A stretch of 64,000 nt of DNA from Craspedostauros australis (Eukaryota; Bacillariophyta; Bacillariophyceae; Mastogloiales; Achnanthaceae): assembly GCA_026770025.1 (NCBI GenBank), contig JAMXDE010000017.1, forward strand, positions 124,001 to 188,000, written 5' to 3'. Below the pieces are notes generated by a model. That model was not told the origin of the DNA, did not search any database, and saw only the letters and a program-made list of their open reading frames with translations. This document shows, in pieces, positions 10,135-22,195 of this stretch. The number at the start of each line of letters is the position of its first letter. The stretch's first letter is position 1. The position numbers were made by a program, and so were the translations under genes.

Positions 10135-11763
10135 ATGGTGGCATTCCATCAGATGTTGACCAGCCTGCTCGTGTGCCATCGCAGATGCGCAAGATTACCG
10201 CCATCATGGACGGCGGCAGCGTCGTCAACGGCATTGTCATTGGTTTCGACGCATTCGAGCCAGTCACAAAATGATCGAAACTGGCACAGAACACACCACA
10301 GCACCTTCCTCACATCGGTAGCGACCGGTCCTGAGTCAAGATGCTACAGCAGCAGGATCGGATGGAGCAACAGTGTCAACATCTATGGTCGTGTAAATCT
10401 ATGGAAAGGATGCGGATCGTTCGGACGTTATTCCGTGCATCTCGCCTCGGCGACGACAGCCGATGTTCTGCCAGAATCATCCGATGGATCATCTGATTGC
10501 CGCACGTTCGCATCGAGTGCGAAAGCCGGAGCAGAAGATGACACGACACTCAAGAGATGGTTGGTGGTCGGTGATGGCGACCTTTCCTACAGCTCCTCGT
10601 TACGATCGTTGAGTCAGGAGCACGACGCACGAGATGGTTCTGCAAACGAGAATGCGGCATGCTACCATCTCACAGCCACCGTGCTGGAAGATCAAGAGAC
10701 CCATCATCGAGTGTATCGACAATCGGAGAATCACGCAGATCGTATTCTCCGCGATTTCGATGACATGGAAACTAGTCGCAGCAACAGCAGTGGCGACAGC
10801 GACAGTAGCGAAGATGCATCCGCCGTCAAACCGCTCATTCGAGCATCGACTGTACAATTCGGTATCGACGCCACCAACTTACCCAGCCACTTTCCCGACA
10901 CCAATCAGACATTCGACCGAATCGATTTCAACTTTCCACATTGGAGGGGAAAACAGAACAATCGCTACAACCGTCAGCTCATTGATGGGTTCCTGAAGAG
11001 CGCCGCCGCAGTGCTTACGATGCCATCGGCGGAGAACCCCAGCGGTGGCGAGATCCGCATTGCGTTACGTCGGCATCAAGGCGGCATGGAGTCGAAGTCG
11101 CTTCAGGATTGGAAGCAAAGCTGGTTGGTTCCGGAATACGCATCAAATCACGGCCTTCTGCTGCACCGGATAGACGAATTCGATCCCAACTACGACGTGT
11201 CATCGTATCGTGGCAGCGATCGGGCATTCAATGTTGGGGAGTTGCCACAGCGGTACATCCTTGGGTATCCGCGGTATTTGGGGACGGACGAAAGCGATGG
11301 GGCTATGAAAGATGGCATTGACGACAATGCCGGTCACAACAGCGGGACCGCACCATCGATTTGTGCGTCATACCAGATGAGCTGCCGGCACGAGATGCGA
11401 CTGAGACTTGACAGGAAGACTCACGACGAGAACCGATCATGCCCGCACAGCTGGGACGACCTGGTGGAAGGGCCTGCCGTCTTCGAACTTCTCAAGAGCT
11501 TGGCACCTGAGGGAATCCGACCCGAGGTAGTATTTCGACGGCTGTTCGAGGATGGTCGAAAGGCTGGCCAATCGTCGTTATTGGTGTTCATGGTCTGCTA
11601 CAGTGGCGAATCGAAGCCGTTGGCAAGGGCCAAGGCTGATATCATCCGCGTGGAGGCAGAACGCATCGTGAAGGAAGAATGGGGGATTTCCATCGCCAAG
11701 GCCGGTGGCATGGTGAGCAAACCATTTCCGTACTATCTGCTACCAACCTTCAAGCGCAGCTGA
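10135..11763 (+). CDS. BMT5-like (DUF2431) rRNA uridine N3-methyltransferase family protein
   Basis: A 542-residue single exon. The Rossmann-like BMT5 domain starts at RWLVVGDGDLSYSSSL (about 141-156), continues through LTATVLEDQE and the FGIDATNL strand, and contains the family block FDRIDFNFPHWRGKQNNRYN followed by a helix into GEIRIALRRHQGG and a W-containing loop. Yeast Bmt5 methylates a uridine of 25S rRNA using S-adenosylmethionine; plant and animal relatives (FDXACB1 type) share the fold. Acidic/Ser inserts (about 205-235) and a C-terminal region of some 130 residues, ending SKPFPYYLLPTFK, extend past the core. The first 60 residues are rich in Ser, Thr, Arg and His with few acidic residues, which may indicate organelle targeting or a downstream true start. 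ATG 10135 lies in GACCATGG context. Confidence 0.78.
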   Translation: MVAFHQMLTSLLVCHRRCARLPPSWTAAASSTALSLVSTHSSQSQNDRNWHRTHHSTFLTSVATGPESRCYSSRIGWSNSVNIYGRVNLWKGCGSFGRYSVHLASATTADVLPESSDGSSDCRTFASSAKAGAEDDTTLKRWLVVGDGDLSYSSSLRSLSQEHDARDGSANENAACYHLTATVLEDQETHHRVYRQSENHADRILRDFDDMETSRSNSSGDSDSSEDASAVKPLIRASTVQFGIDATNLPSHFPDTNQTFDRIDFNFPHWRGKQNNRYNRQLIDGFLKSAAAVLTMPSAENPSGGEIRIALRRHQGGMESKSLQDWKQSWLVPEYASNHGLLLHRIDEFDPNYDVSSYRGSDRAFNVGELPQRYILGYPRYLGTDESDGAMKDGIDDNAGHNSGTAPSICASYQMSCRHEMRLRLDRKTHDENRSCPHSWDDLVEGPAVFELLKSLAPEGIRPEVVFRRLFEDGRKAGQSSLLVFMVCYSGESKPLARAKADIIRVEAERIVKEEWGISIAKAGGMVSKPFPYYLLPTFKRS

Positions 11764-14326
11764 GGAGGCGCCCACCGAAGCATCTTCGCCAAACTGATGA
11801 ATGGATCGCGATGGAGAGGAAGATGCCTGACGAAGCAACTGTTGGAGCCGTGAGGCATGACAAAGCACATCGCATCGGCACGTGCTGCTAGCTCATAGAG
11901 TACACCAGTACCAGGCAGATGCCACGCATCCAACTCTACCTGGGCCAGAGGGACATGAACCTTTCGTCCAACCTCCACGTCAGCCAAAGCTCCTACGGAT
12001 CTGCAGATCTTTTCGAGCTGCGAAGGTCCACAGGTTGGATGCAAAAGCCGTGGTGCGAACACGATAAGTGCGCAACATGTCGTTGCAGTTGTCGGAACCG
12101 CGTTGGGCGTATGGTGTTGGCGTGCGAGGGTGTCTTGTGTGGTTGACGTGATAATCATCTGTGCAGAGCCAGTGCGTCTTCATGCCAGAGAAATAAATTC
12201 TGCATCTCCTCGCAGCTTCAACATCGTCGCTGGCGCAACAGCATTCTCGACACCATGGTGAGGGCAAAGGAAGTCGATTCCACGGCAGCTCGGTACCTTG
12301 GCAATAATTGCGACCACGGTGTAGTTCCCCTTGAATATGTCTACGCTTTTCAAGCGCCTCTGCAAGGACTCTGGAGGCTGTGCCGCGGTATGAACTTCTC
12401 TGTTCGATTGTACGACATTCGTACAACGAAAACATTCCAAGATGCTGCACCCCTACGAGGTGCGACGATGTCATGATGGTCGATGGGCTGCGACCTTGGA
12501 CCTTCTCTTGACGAGAGGAGCACTTGCATTTGATGCCTTGGCGACTGGTTTGGGGTGACGTCTCAGACATTCTGAATTGGTTTGGTGTGAGCGGGTTGAT
12601 TGTCTCCACTTCTCCTGCACCTCGAAGTCATGCAGACGTGGACACCCATACTCCCGTCATGCTGCGCGAGCTCAACCTCCGGAGAGTCGATCATGTTGAC
12701 ATGATGACGAGAGGCATCAGAAGACAGTACAAGTGAGAGGTCATCGTTGGCGCCATCTTGTTGACACATTGGTGAGACTGCGGCGCATGGATCGCCGTCC
12801 CCATCAACAAGTGGGAGGCGATACGTCTCGTGCAGGGGCAATCCAGGCTCCCGGGCTCCGCCACTGGCACTGAAAAGATCTATTTGATACGACAACTGTT
12901 GTACATGGCTCCAAAAGCCTCCTGACGTGTTGGGAGAAGGAAGGATGCGCGACACAAGAAGACCATGGCGGCAAGCGAGATCTTCGTCGGTCGCTGGACC
13001 GGGGCTTTTTGTAGCTGTCCCATGCTCGCAGCCACGGGACCACCGTATTCTACCTGGAAATGTGCTGTTTCCGCCTCTCATGTACAAGTATCCGTGATAG
13101 TGGGGTTGTGTGCCGCTTGCACACTCTGCATTCACTGTCGCCCTGGAGAGAAGGGGGAGGAGAGAGTAGTCAGCGAGGACGCCATCCAATCTTGTTCCAA
13201 TGTATCTGACGGGGTATTGGTCATTGTCTGGCATCTACTCTACCACTTCTCGACTCTCCAAATACGAGCTGTCACACATCGCACATTCGGAGATCGCAGA
13301 ATCCTCCAAAAGAGAGGTGCGGACCACATATTATCATGGGAAAGTATTGTAGAATAGTCAGGTTCGTGTGGCAGATTCAACATCATCACCACTGGCGTTC
13401 ACCGCGACAGCAACCTTCCCTCCATTGGTACCTTTCCCACAATCATCGTCATCATTGTTGCTGTCGTCGCCATCGTCCACAGCAACTCACTGGACGCGAA
13501 ATGAACAACGACCACACACCCACAGAGAGCGAGGATTCGCGGGCTGCCTTCTCGTGGGGTATGTGATCTGTTTGTTCTTTCTTTCGTGTGAAGCAGCGCA
13601 AAAATGTGGCGGGGGAACTTCTTGTCTCTTCTGTTTCCTGTTGGGAGTGTTCTCTATTCTGGATTTGTGTGGGCAGACGCGTATTTCACGAGCCAAAAAT
13701 AGAATACTCCAATCAAGAGCAAATGACTCCGCAGAGGCCGGAGTATCAGTCACTTCTGGGGATTGTTTTGTCGCTCGTGCTTGGGACTTGTGCCCGAAGA
13801 CTTTATCGCCCTTGGAGCGGCCTGTTTCGTCCGCCACAATTCGATGCTGCACGAGAACTTTTGTCGCGACGCAGCAGGGTTTTATCCTACCCGAGAACCA
13901 CATGATCATAATCGTGTGGCACCAACCATCCAGCTTTCTTCGCCTCTGGCGCTCACGACTCGTGGTGGCGCATGCTGTATTAGCGCCATACTCACACACA
14001 CCTCAACTTGACACCAACGCCAGAGTTAGACAGGTGTTGGACAGGATTTGTGCGTCCACCGTCCAGTCTTGAGCTTCGTTGGCCACCAAGACCATCGAGC
14101 AATGCAACTGTCACCACACCCGGAAAACGAGGGATCGACGCGTCCGTCGCACAGAGGCTTTTGGAGTTCGCCAAAACCATAATTCCACCAAGCAACCAAA
14201 AGCAACACTGCTGCACTCCACGGCCTCGCCTCCTGCACAAGAGAGCATCCGTTCTTACGTTCCTGTATCTGAGCATCTGCATACCTACCCATACTAGCGC
14301 GCATAGCATAGGTCATACATCACACC
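11764..14326. other. Long region without a supported gene; doubtful ORFs on both strands
   Basis: On the minus strand, 13043-12804, 12440-12180 and 12158-11733 share one frame, the last two separated by a single stop. Another frame runs 13234-12563. None has a recognisable domain, so they may be exons of an unknown gene or a decayed one. On the plus strand a CACCACT-rich stretch precedes an ATG at 13501 (MNNDHTPTESEDSRAAFSWG), with a possible GTATGT donor at 13559. A hydrophobic segment, LLGIVLSLVLGTCARRLY, occurs in an open frame to 13905, but I could not join the two in frame with good splice signals. Confidence 0.3.
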
Positions 14327-17300
14327 ATGGGTCTGGATGAGTTCATTTCCATGGCGGAAAGCGTCGACGAGGACTTCATCCTCAACGATGAGGCGAACAA
14401 TAGCAAGCGCGATGATGACGACAATGACAATGATAATGACAATGATAATGACAACGATGGCGGCAATGACAATGGCAATGACAACGACAATGGCAATGAC
14501 AACAACAACGACAACGACAACAACAATGATGCCGGCGGCAGCGACCACAGCTTGGGAGCGCACGACGATGTGTTCGACTCACAGCTCGAGGCCGACAGCC
14601 ACAACAGCAACATGTCCATCAGCCATCATGGCTCGTCTACGTCCAATTCGAGCGAACAATCCAGGATCCACCTGGCGCAAAGGGAGACGAAGCGCGTCTT
14701 CTGGGTGCGTGTCGTCGTATGCTGCGTTCTGCTGCTGGCCACGGGCAGCCTCAGCGCGATCATGTACCTGTCCATCCGAGACAGCGTCAACGAGAACTTT
14801 GACCTCAAGTTCCGTGACCAAGCAGCCACCATCCTCAATTCCTTCGAGACCCATTGGTTGGAAGGACTCACGGCGTTGGACACGATGTCCATCTCGATTC
14901 TGAGCCACGTTCGAGCCATCCGAGAGAAAGGCGCAGCGTCCACCGCTACACCATCGAGACTGCCGTCGCCATGGCCGATGGTCACAATACCGGATTTCGA
15001 ACGACGCGCGGCCGTCACACGTCAGCACGGCAGATTTACCACGCTGACTCTGTGCATGCTTGTTCACAATGAACAGCGCAGAGACTACGAGGCATACGTG
15101 CAGAACAACCTCGATTGGATTCCCGCTGGCCGCGTCTACGAAGCGCAGACCAAACAGGCCGAGTGGCAGTTTGGCAACTTCCACAAGCAGGAGGACGCGG
15201 CGGGCGGACGGCGCATGGAAGCAGAGCACAAAACGCTCATGACGCGTGGCCCTGTCCAAGCAAGTCACTTCAACCCGCACGGCACGTCCGTCCGTCATTT
15301 GGACGAAGCACAGAATGTAAATGTTGCAGAAGAAATATGGACAGTCGGACCGACGGGGTATTTTGTGATGCCGGATACGAACGAGACCGTGGACGACGGT
15401 TTTCTTCCGTACGTTGTGGCGTGGCAGAACGCCCCCGCAGATCTTTACGTCAATCTTGACCTGGGCCGTTTGCCGACAACCTCCGAGACCATGTGGTTGG
15501 CGCACGATACCCGATCCTTCACCGTGGAAAAATCCAGCTTCCTCTCCGACACGCTGGAAACGGAAAAGGGGAGGTCGTTGCCAGATTCACCGACAACGGG
15601 AATGCGGTATCCGCTCATCGACACCATGGAAGATCCCGTCACGGGCGAGATGAAAGACGTGGTCGTCGCCATACTGGGAGGTACGATCTTCTGGGATGCG
15701 TACATGCAAGTCGAGCAACTCCCGTCCACCGCCAACCACATGTACATCGTGCTCCGCAACTCGTGCGACCAAAGTTTCACGTTCCAGGTGCAGGACGGCG
15801 ATGTCTTGTTCATCGGGGAGGGCGACTTGCACGAGTCGAAGTTCGATGACTACCTCGAGGATTCATTCTCCATGCAGGATCTGTCTGAGGGAATCCAACT
15901 CTTGGGGTATGGCAACGTGACCCTCAATACGGACTATTGCCCCTTCACGCTGGACGTGTACCCCAGCCAAAGGATGAAGGACGATCACACATCGTCTTCG
16001 AACCGCCCATGGATGTTCACGGGGCTGGTTGTGGCTGTCTTCCTCATCACTTCCTTGATCTTCCTCGGCTATGACCGACTTGTGGAACGCCGCCAAAACA
16101 TCACGCTGGATTCCGCGAGGCAGAGCCATGCAATCGTCTCTTCGCTGTTCCCAAAGAGCGTCCAAAAACGTCTCTACGAGGCCAGCAACCTCGAGGTTGT
16201 GAAAGGCCACGGCGGAGCACGTCGACGCAACAGCTTTGGGCTCGGCGATCCGTACAAAAACCAAATGATGACCCAGAAGATCAAGATCAAGGACTTCATG
16301 GCCAACCGCAACTCGTTGGCAGACCAAACGGACGAAGCAACGAAGGACAGATCGGTCGACGCTCTGCTCAAGATGTCCAGCGCTGGCTCAAGAATGGCCG
16401 ACAGCGTGCGCGATCTCGATGCTGCGCTGGTCGACAAGTCGTTGAAGGGCAGATCGAAGCCCATTGCTGATCTCTTTCCCGACACGACGGTCCTCTTCGC
16501 TGACATTGCGGGCTTCACGGCCTGGTCCTCCACGCGCGAACCGTCGCAAGTCTTCACTCTCTTGGAGGCAATTTACGGCAGCTTCGACCGTCTGGCCGAA
16601 CGTCGCAAGGTCTTCAAGGTGGAAACCATCGGCGATTGCTACATGGCCGTCACTGGTCTGCCGGACCCGCAGGTCGAGCATGCCGTCATCATGTCTCGGT
16701 TCGCCTGTGCGATCCTGTACAACATGCGCAAGATCACGCGCGAATTAGAGGTGGAGCTGGGACCCGACACCAACGAGCTGTCGATCCGCATCGGCTTGCA
16801 TTCTGGTCCTGTCACGGCCGGCGTCCTGCGAGGGCAAAAGTCCAGATTCCAGCTCTTCGGCGATACGGTCAACACCGCCAGTCGCATGGAGAGCACGGGT
16901 GCTCCAAACCAAATCCAATGCTCCCAAAAGACTGCCGATATCCTGACGGAGTTTGGCAAAGGTGGTTGGATCGTCCCACGTGAGGATATGGTGGAAGTGA
17001 AAGGGAAGGGGACCGTCCAGACGTAAGTTGTTGTCGTGTTGTTGCGATTGCTGTTATTCTCTGCGGAGAATTGGTTGGTATTGAATCCGTAGCGCTCTGA
17101 TTCGTTCGCATCCATCAAGATTTGATACGCATTGCATTGCATGCCCACTCTCGCGACACACACACGATGTCACTCACACATTCCAAACCATCGCGTCCAC
17201 TAAATACTATCCACAATCTCAAATCGGGGTTATCACGATATTGCGCAATTTGCCTCCGCACGTGCACCATCTGCAGGTACTGGCTTCGGTTCCGTCGGAA

Positions 17301-18831
17301 TAAGTCAAAGGGCGGCGGCTCTGGCGACACAGTTTCCATGGGATCTTCAAAGCAGTCCTACAAGAGCACCCCGACCGCGATCACCGAGACGATGAAATCA
17401 GACAAGCAAACAAACATGGACCGTTTGCTGGAATGGAACGTCGATCTTCTGTTGGGATTGCTCGGTCGTGTTGCGGCCTCCAGATCACCAGCACCGACAC
17501 CGGCACCGTCGGACCCGCTGACAAAGGCCAATGCCCGGAGCAGCAGTCTCTTGACAGGAACAGCTGAGTCCAGCTCGCGACGCCAACAAACATCAACCCC
17601 CGGGACTTCCAGTGAGACGGCCAGCACGGATGGCAGCGGCGACGAGTCGCTCAACTCGCAAGAGAGCGAGGAGAAGGAAACCGTGCTGCCTCGAGACGAG
17701 TATCGGGAGTCGATCCAGCTGCCCCGTTTCAACAACGGCACGCAGACCCAGAGCGTCGGCGACCTGGATAGCTCCCACAAGGAGCTGGTGAGCGATGAAG
17801 TGCAGGATCAGCTGCGTGGATATGTGACGCGGATTGCCGGCCTCTACCAGGACAACCCGTTCCACAACTACAACCACGCCAGCCACGTTACCATGTCCAC
17901 GAACAAGATCTTGATGCGCGTCGTGGCCAGCGACAAGCACACGCTGTACTCCAACAACGAAGAAGAGGGATTCATCCGAAGCATGGACGCGTCCACCAAT
18001 TCCACATCGTCCACATCTCAGGAGTTTTCCGACCGCGCCGCCAAGATGCACGATTACACGTTCGGGATCACATCGGACCCTCTCACTCACTTCGCTTGCG
18101 TCTTCGCAGCGTTGATCCATGACGTGGACCACCCGGGAGTTTCCAACTCGCAGCTGACGCGCGAAGAGCATGAACTCGCCGCCAAATACAAGGAGAAGAG
18201 CATCGCGGAGCAGAACTCCATCGACATCGCGTGGGATATCCTGATGGGTGGCGATTACCCGGCTCTTGTGGAATGCCTGTTCGCCAACGAGGCGGCGAAG
18301 AGCCGATTCCGCCAGCTGCTGGTGAACATCGTCATGGCGACTGACATCTTCGATCCCGATCTGGTGAAGCTGCGTAACAGGCGATGGCAGAAGGCATTCG
18401 CTTCGTCATCGCAGGACGAGATGACCAAGGACGATCTGATGGACCTGAAGGCGACCATCGTGATCGAGCACATCCTGCAGGCCGCCGATGTGAGCCATAC
18501 CATGCAGCACTGGCACGTGTACCAGAAGTGGAACCACCGGCTGTTCCAGGAGATGTACAGGGCGTTCATGTCGGGCAGGGTCCCGCTGGATCCTTCGCTG
18601 GGTTGGTACCAGGGTGAGCTGTGGTTCTTCGACAACTACATCATTCCGTTGGCGCGGAAGCTGAACGAGTGCGGAGTGTTTGGCGTGTCCGGCGACGAGT
18701 TCCTGAACTACGCGATGATGAACAGGTCCGAATGGGAGCAGAAGGGAGAGCAGATCGTTGAGGAGATGAGGAACGACTACACTCACGAGAGTGCCAAGGT
18801 GGAGAAGGAGAAAGAGGACCTCCAAATCTAA
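14327..18831 (+). CDS. Membrane nucleotide cyclase-phosphodiesterase fusion 1
   Basis: Exons 14327-17022 and 17277-18831 join across a 254-nt phase-2 intron (GTAAGT...CTGCAG), giving 1416 residues. N-terminal acidic Asp-Asn tract (about 29-68); TM1 126-148; extracellular sensor region 149-562; TM2 563-581; linker; class III cyclase domain 718-899 with metal aspartates D726 (FADIAGF) and D770 (ETIGDCY), substrate residues E766 and Q842, and catalytic N849 and R853. After the intron, TYWLRFRR completes the cyclase end. A Ser/Thr-rich linker leads to a class I phosphodiesterase with HNYNH (H1095), HDVDHPG (H1180) and DVSHTMQHWH (D1303). One protein would thus make and degrade a cyclic nucleotide at the membrane. 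Bifunctional guanylyl cyclase/phosphodiesterases are known from diatoms, including a pheromone-responsive one in Seminavis robusta. GMP versus AMP specificity is uncertain. Confidence 0.9.
14411..14530 (+). repeat. GACAAT-type hexanucleotide repeat coding for Asp-Asn
   Basis: Imperfect GACAAT/GATAAT/GGCAAT units encode the alternating Asp-Asn tract near the N-terminus of the cyclase-phosphodiesterase. The second fusion gene has no such tract. Confidence 0.85.
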
Positions 18832-19470
18832 GTCAACGGCGAAAGGTGAAGCAGCTGGTGCCGCCGGATGGGGTGATGGTACGAATAGATCATGTAAATA
18901 GAAGGACACAAGTTTGATGACTCAATCATGTCATGGAACGATCTTGTGGGTGTAGTCGTATGGGATTGAATACAGCGTTGTATCATCAGCATTTTCGATG
19001 ATGACAATGATGACGATGAGGACGATTGGACAATTGAGACAGATTGCTCCTTGTCTGTCTGTCTGTATGTCTGTCTGTATCATAGCTGTTTCTTGTCTGT
19101 CTGTGTGTCGAATTCAGAATCGATCGATTGACATTATATTAATCAAATATATTGTCTGTACAACGTCCCGTTGCGCCCGCGACGAAACAAGAGAGATCGC
19201 CAAAATGATGACGAAAGGCACAATGACCACAACGCGGCACAAAACGAACAAAGGAGGAAACAAATTGCGATTTCGCAACATCCGACAATTCATAGCACAA
19301 TTCATAGCACAATTCATAGCTCGTACGTACTTTGAGGAGCCCCATCACACACATCACGAGCGCGAGCTGCTTCATCGTTCGCTTCAAGAAAAGAGCACCA
19401 TCCGTTGCTCGCGTTGCGTCGATCAACTCCACGGTCAACGTTGCAATAAACGTGCTTCGACGGCTCCACG
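18832..19470. other. Intergenic region with short tandem repeats
   Basis: It contains a TGTCTG-rich stretch at about 19047-19105 and three exact copies of a 12-mer, ACAATTCATAGC, at 19285-19320. No gene is recognised. Confidence 0.6.
19285..19320 (+). repeat. Three tandem copies of a 12-bp unit
   Basis: ACAATTCATAGC is repeated three times without mismatch, about 150 bases before the sulfatase start, probably in its promoter or leader. Confidence 0.9.
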
Positions 19471-21805
19471 ATGATGCTGAACGCGAAAGACGGGAAGAAG
19501 GCAATGGCGGGCATTTCCGCGCCAAAGGTGAAATCAGCACCATCGTCAGCATCCTCCATCACCATGGCCAAACCACAAGGCAAACCACGTGCATTGAGGA
19601 AGAAGGACCCGTTGCTGACCATCATGGTGTTCGTCTGCGCGATGACCGTCGCTGTGATGTGCTGGAAGACATCGCAGCTGCATCATGACGATCGGTCGCA
19701 GAGCACCTTCGTGCCACCCGTATCGATCGATCAGGCATCCAGCAACAAGATCGCCCGGCCCGCGCCTGGTATCGATCGGCAGCTTGACAGAGCTCCACCG
19801 CCGCAATCGATACAACATCGACAACAAACTGTGGATGACCAGAAGAAGCCGTTCACAAAGTTGACGCCAAATGTGGTGTCCGACGCTGCGGCAGCATCCA
19901 CCAAGGCTTCCAAGATGCCGACCAAAGAGCAGCAGCAGCAGACACAACAACGACAAAGACCGCAGAAACAATTCACGGGTGATAAGCCGATGAATATTGT
20001 GCTGCTGTATGCAGATGATTGGAGCTTCACGACGCTGGGTGCACAGGGCAACAACTTCGTCAAAACTCCGACCATAGATCGGATGGCAAAGGACGGCATG
20101 CTGTTCGAGCAGAACTGCGTCACCACATCCATCTGCATGGTCAGCCGTGCCACGCTCTACACAGGACAGTACGCATCGCGTCACAAGACGTGGGCCAGCT
20201 ACAAGAACCTGACCATGTACGAAGACGACAACTGGGAGAACACCCTCTATCCCATGCTCAAGGCATCGCCGCACAACTACCACGTCGGCTTCTTCGGAAA
20301 GTGGCATCACACCCCGCCGCCCAAGAAAATCGACACCTTCGACGAGCATCGGTTCTACGAAGGCCGCCACTACAAGACGAGAGGCAACGTCACGAAGCAC
20401 ATCACGCAATGGAACGAGGAGGATGGCATGGGATTCCTCGAGCAACGTCCCAAGGATCGCCCCTTCATGCTCACGATCAGCTTCTTCGCCACGCATGCTG
20501 AGGATGGCACGCAGGCGCAGTACCGACCCATGAACAGCAGCATGTGGATGTACGCCAACTCCGAGGTCCCCGTGCCCAAGACCTTTACGGATCGGCATTG
20601 GGACGAGATGCCGTCTTTCTTCAAACATCCCAAGAACATCGGGCGCAAGCGTGCCGTGAGTCGGTACTATCCGGAGGAGCGGTATCAGGCCATGATGAAG
20701 AACACGTACCGCATGGCGACCGAAGTGGACACGGTCTGTGGCAGGGTCATGGACGAACTGGAACGGCAAGGAGTGCTCGATGAAACTTTGATCATCTTCA
20801 CGACAGGTACGAGTGCGATGTGTGGTTGCGGAGCACAATTGGAGACGAACATGCTCTGCTCTCTTGCTGCAGTTGTATACGCTCCTCTTGTACTTGATTG
20901 CTTGCTTCATGTATTCATGCCTCTTCCATCTTCACCGTTCGCTTTTCTCACAACATCATCCTTGTTCATGGTCGCTGGGAATATTGACATACTTTTTCAC
21001 ACACGCACACACATGCATGCATGTACGCTTGTATGCATGAACCGAATGTTTGGAACCAATGGATGGTTCAACCAATTGCTTCTACCCTTTTGCTTCCGCA
21101 GACAATGGCAACTTCCATGGTAAGCTACATATGACTCGCTTGCATTCTGTTCATCTTTTCGCATGTTGGTACCTATACTGCAGTCGCAATGAATGTCACC
21201 TCTACTGTGTGTGCTATGGTACTCTCGTGCCTGTTCCTCTCCTAGTATGTCAAGGATATCGTTATGCTCACACAGCCTTCATAAACACATTCGCCGCGAT
21301 GGACGAAAACAATGGCACAGGACAACATGGCTTGGCTGAGAAATGGTTTGCCTACGAGGAGTCGCTTCGAGTGCCTCTCGTCATCCGAGATCCTCGCATG
21401 CCGTTGCAAACACGAGGAATCCCCAGCGATGATTTCACCCTCAGCATCGATCTCGCACCAACCATACTGAGCGCGGCTGGTATTGAGGTGCCGGAGCGCA
21501 TGCAAGGTCGCGATATTGCTCAGCTGTACCTGGATCCAGCGAAGAGCAAGGCGGACTGGAGGAAGGAATTCTTCTACGAATGGATCGGCACCACGGATGC
21601 CTTCCCGACGAACTATGCGTTGGTGCGCAAGGACAAGAAGTACATCCTGTGGCCGCAGTTCGAGTACGAGCAGGTCTTTGACCGCAACAAGGATCCGTTC
21701 GAAGAGTTTGACCTTGCCAACGAGACTGACAGCAAGCTGAAAGAAGCGATGAGGATACGAATGAAAACGCTGCAGCGGGAGGTCATCGCAGGGGCCAAGA
21801 TGTAG
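19471..21805 (+). CDS. Membrane-anchored sulfatase (alkaline-phosphatase superfamily)
   Basis: Exons 19471-20806, 21102-21119 and 21321-21805 give 612 residues. Introns are 295 nt and 201 nt, both phase 1 with GT-AG ends; the middle exon is only 18 nt. The product is a type II membrane protein: basic N-terminus, helix 48-65 (PLLTIMVFVCAMTVAVMCW), a Gln/Pro-rich stalk, then the sulfatase domain. Visible family marks are NIVLLYADDWSF with metal-binding D182/D183, the nucleophile site C222-M-V-S-R226, GKWHH, and the late metal site D446-N447-G, which the micro-exon encodes. Family members hydrolyse sulfate esters after conversion of the Cys to formylglycine. The substrate is unknown; sulfated polysaccharide is a guess. 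The usual Pro of C-x-P-S-R is Val here. The gene lies between two convergent cyclase-phosphodiesterases. Confidence 0.85.
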
Positions 21806-22195
21806 CGATGGTAGATTGGAAAAAGGCGCGAAGTTCGGCGAGGCAGAAATCCGCTAGCACCTATGGCAGCACTGCAAGTATCTACCATACTCCTGTGCCA
21901 GCGGCACATCCAACCATGCAACAATGGAAAGACGGGAGAGTCGGACTCTGCGACAGCTAGCAATACATGAAAATTATGTGTATAATACCATGCGTGCACT
22001 CACTACCAACAATCGAGTATGCACTATCTCTCGCTGGAGTCCACCACAATCATCTAATAGAATCATATAACTGGTCTTCCTTTATTCAACACTTTACGTG
22101 TAACTATGTACTATACCAAAACCCTGGGCTCCTGCGATGCAGATACTCGTACGTAGAGCATGCAAGCACGAAGCGTCCGTTGCTTCGTTCGCTTT
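21806..22195. other. Convergent 3' intergenic region
   Basis: Some 390 bases separate the stop of the sulfatase (plus) from the stop of the second cyclase-phosphodiesterase (minus). No gene is recognised, so it should hold two terminators. Confidence 0.6.

Noticed and set aside
14294-14563. Minus-strand frame rich in Val and Ile resembling a membrane protein
   Set aside because: It is the antisense of the Asp-Asn coding repeat at the start of the cyclase gene.
17122-18831. A separate phosphodiesterase gene starting at its own ATG
   Set aside because: The sequence before 17277 is intronic in character, and splicing 17022 to 17277 restores the cyclase C-terminus in frame. The paralogue has the same arrangement.
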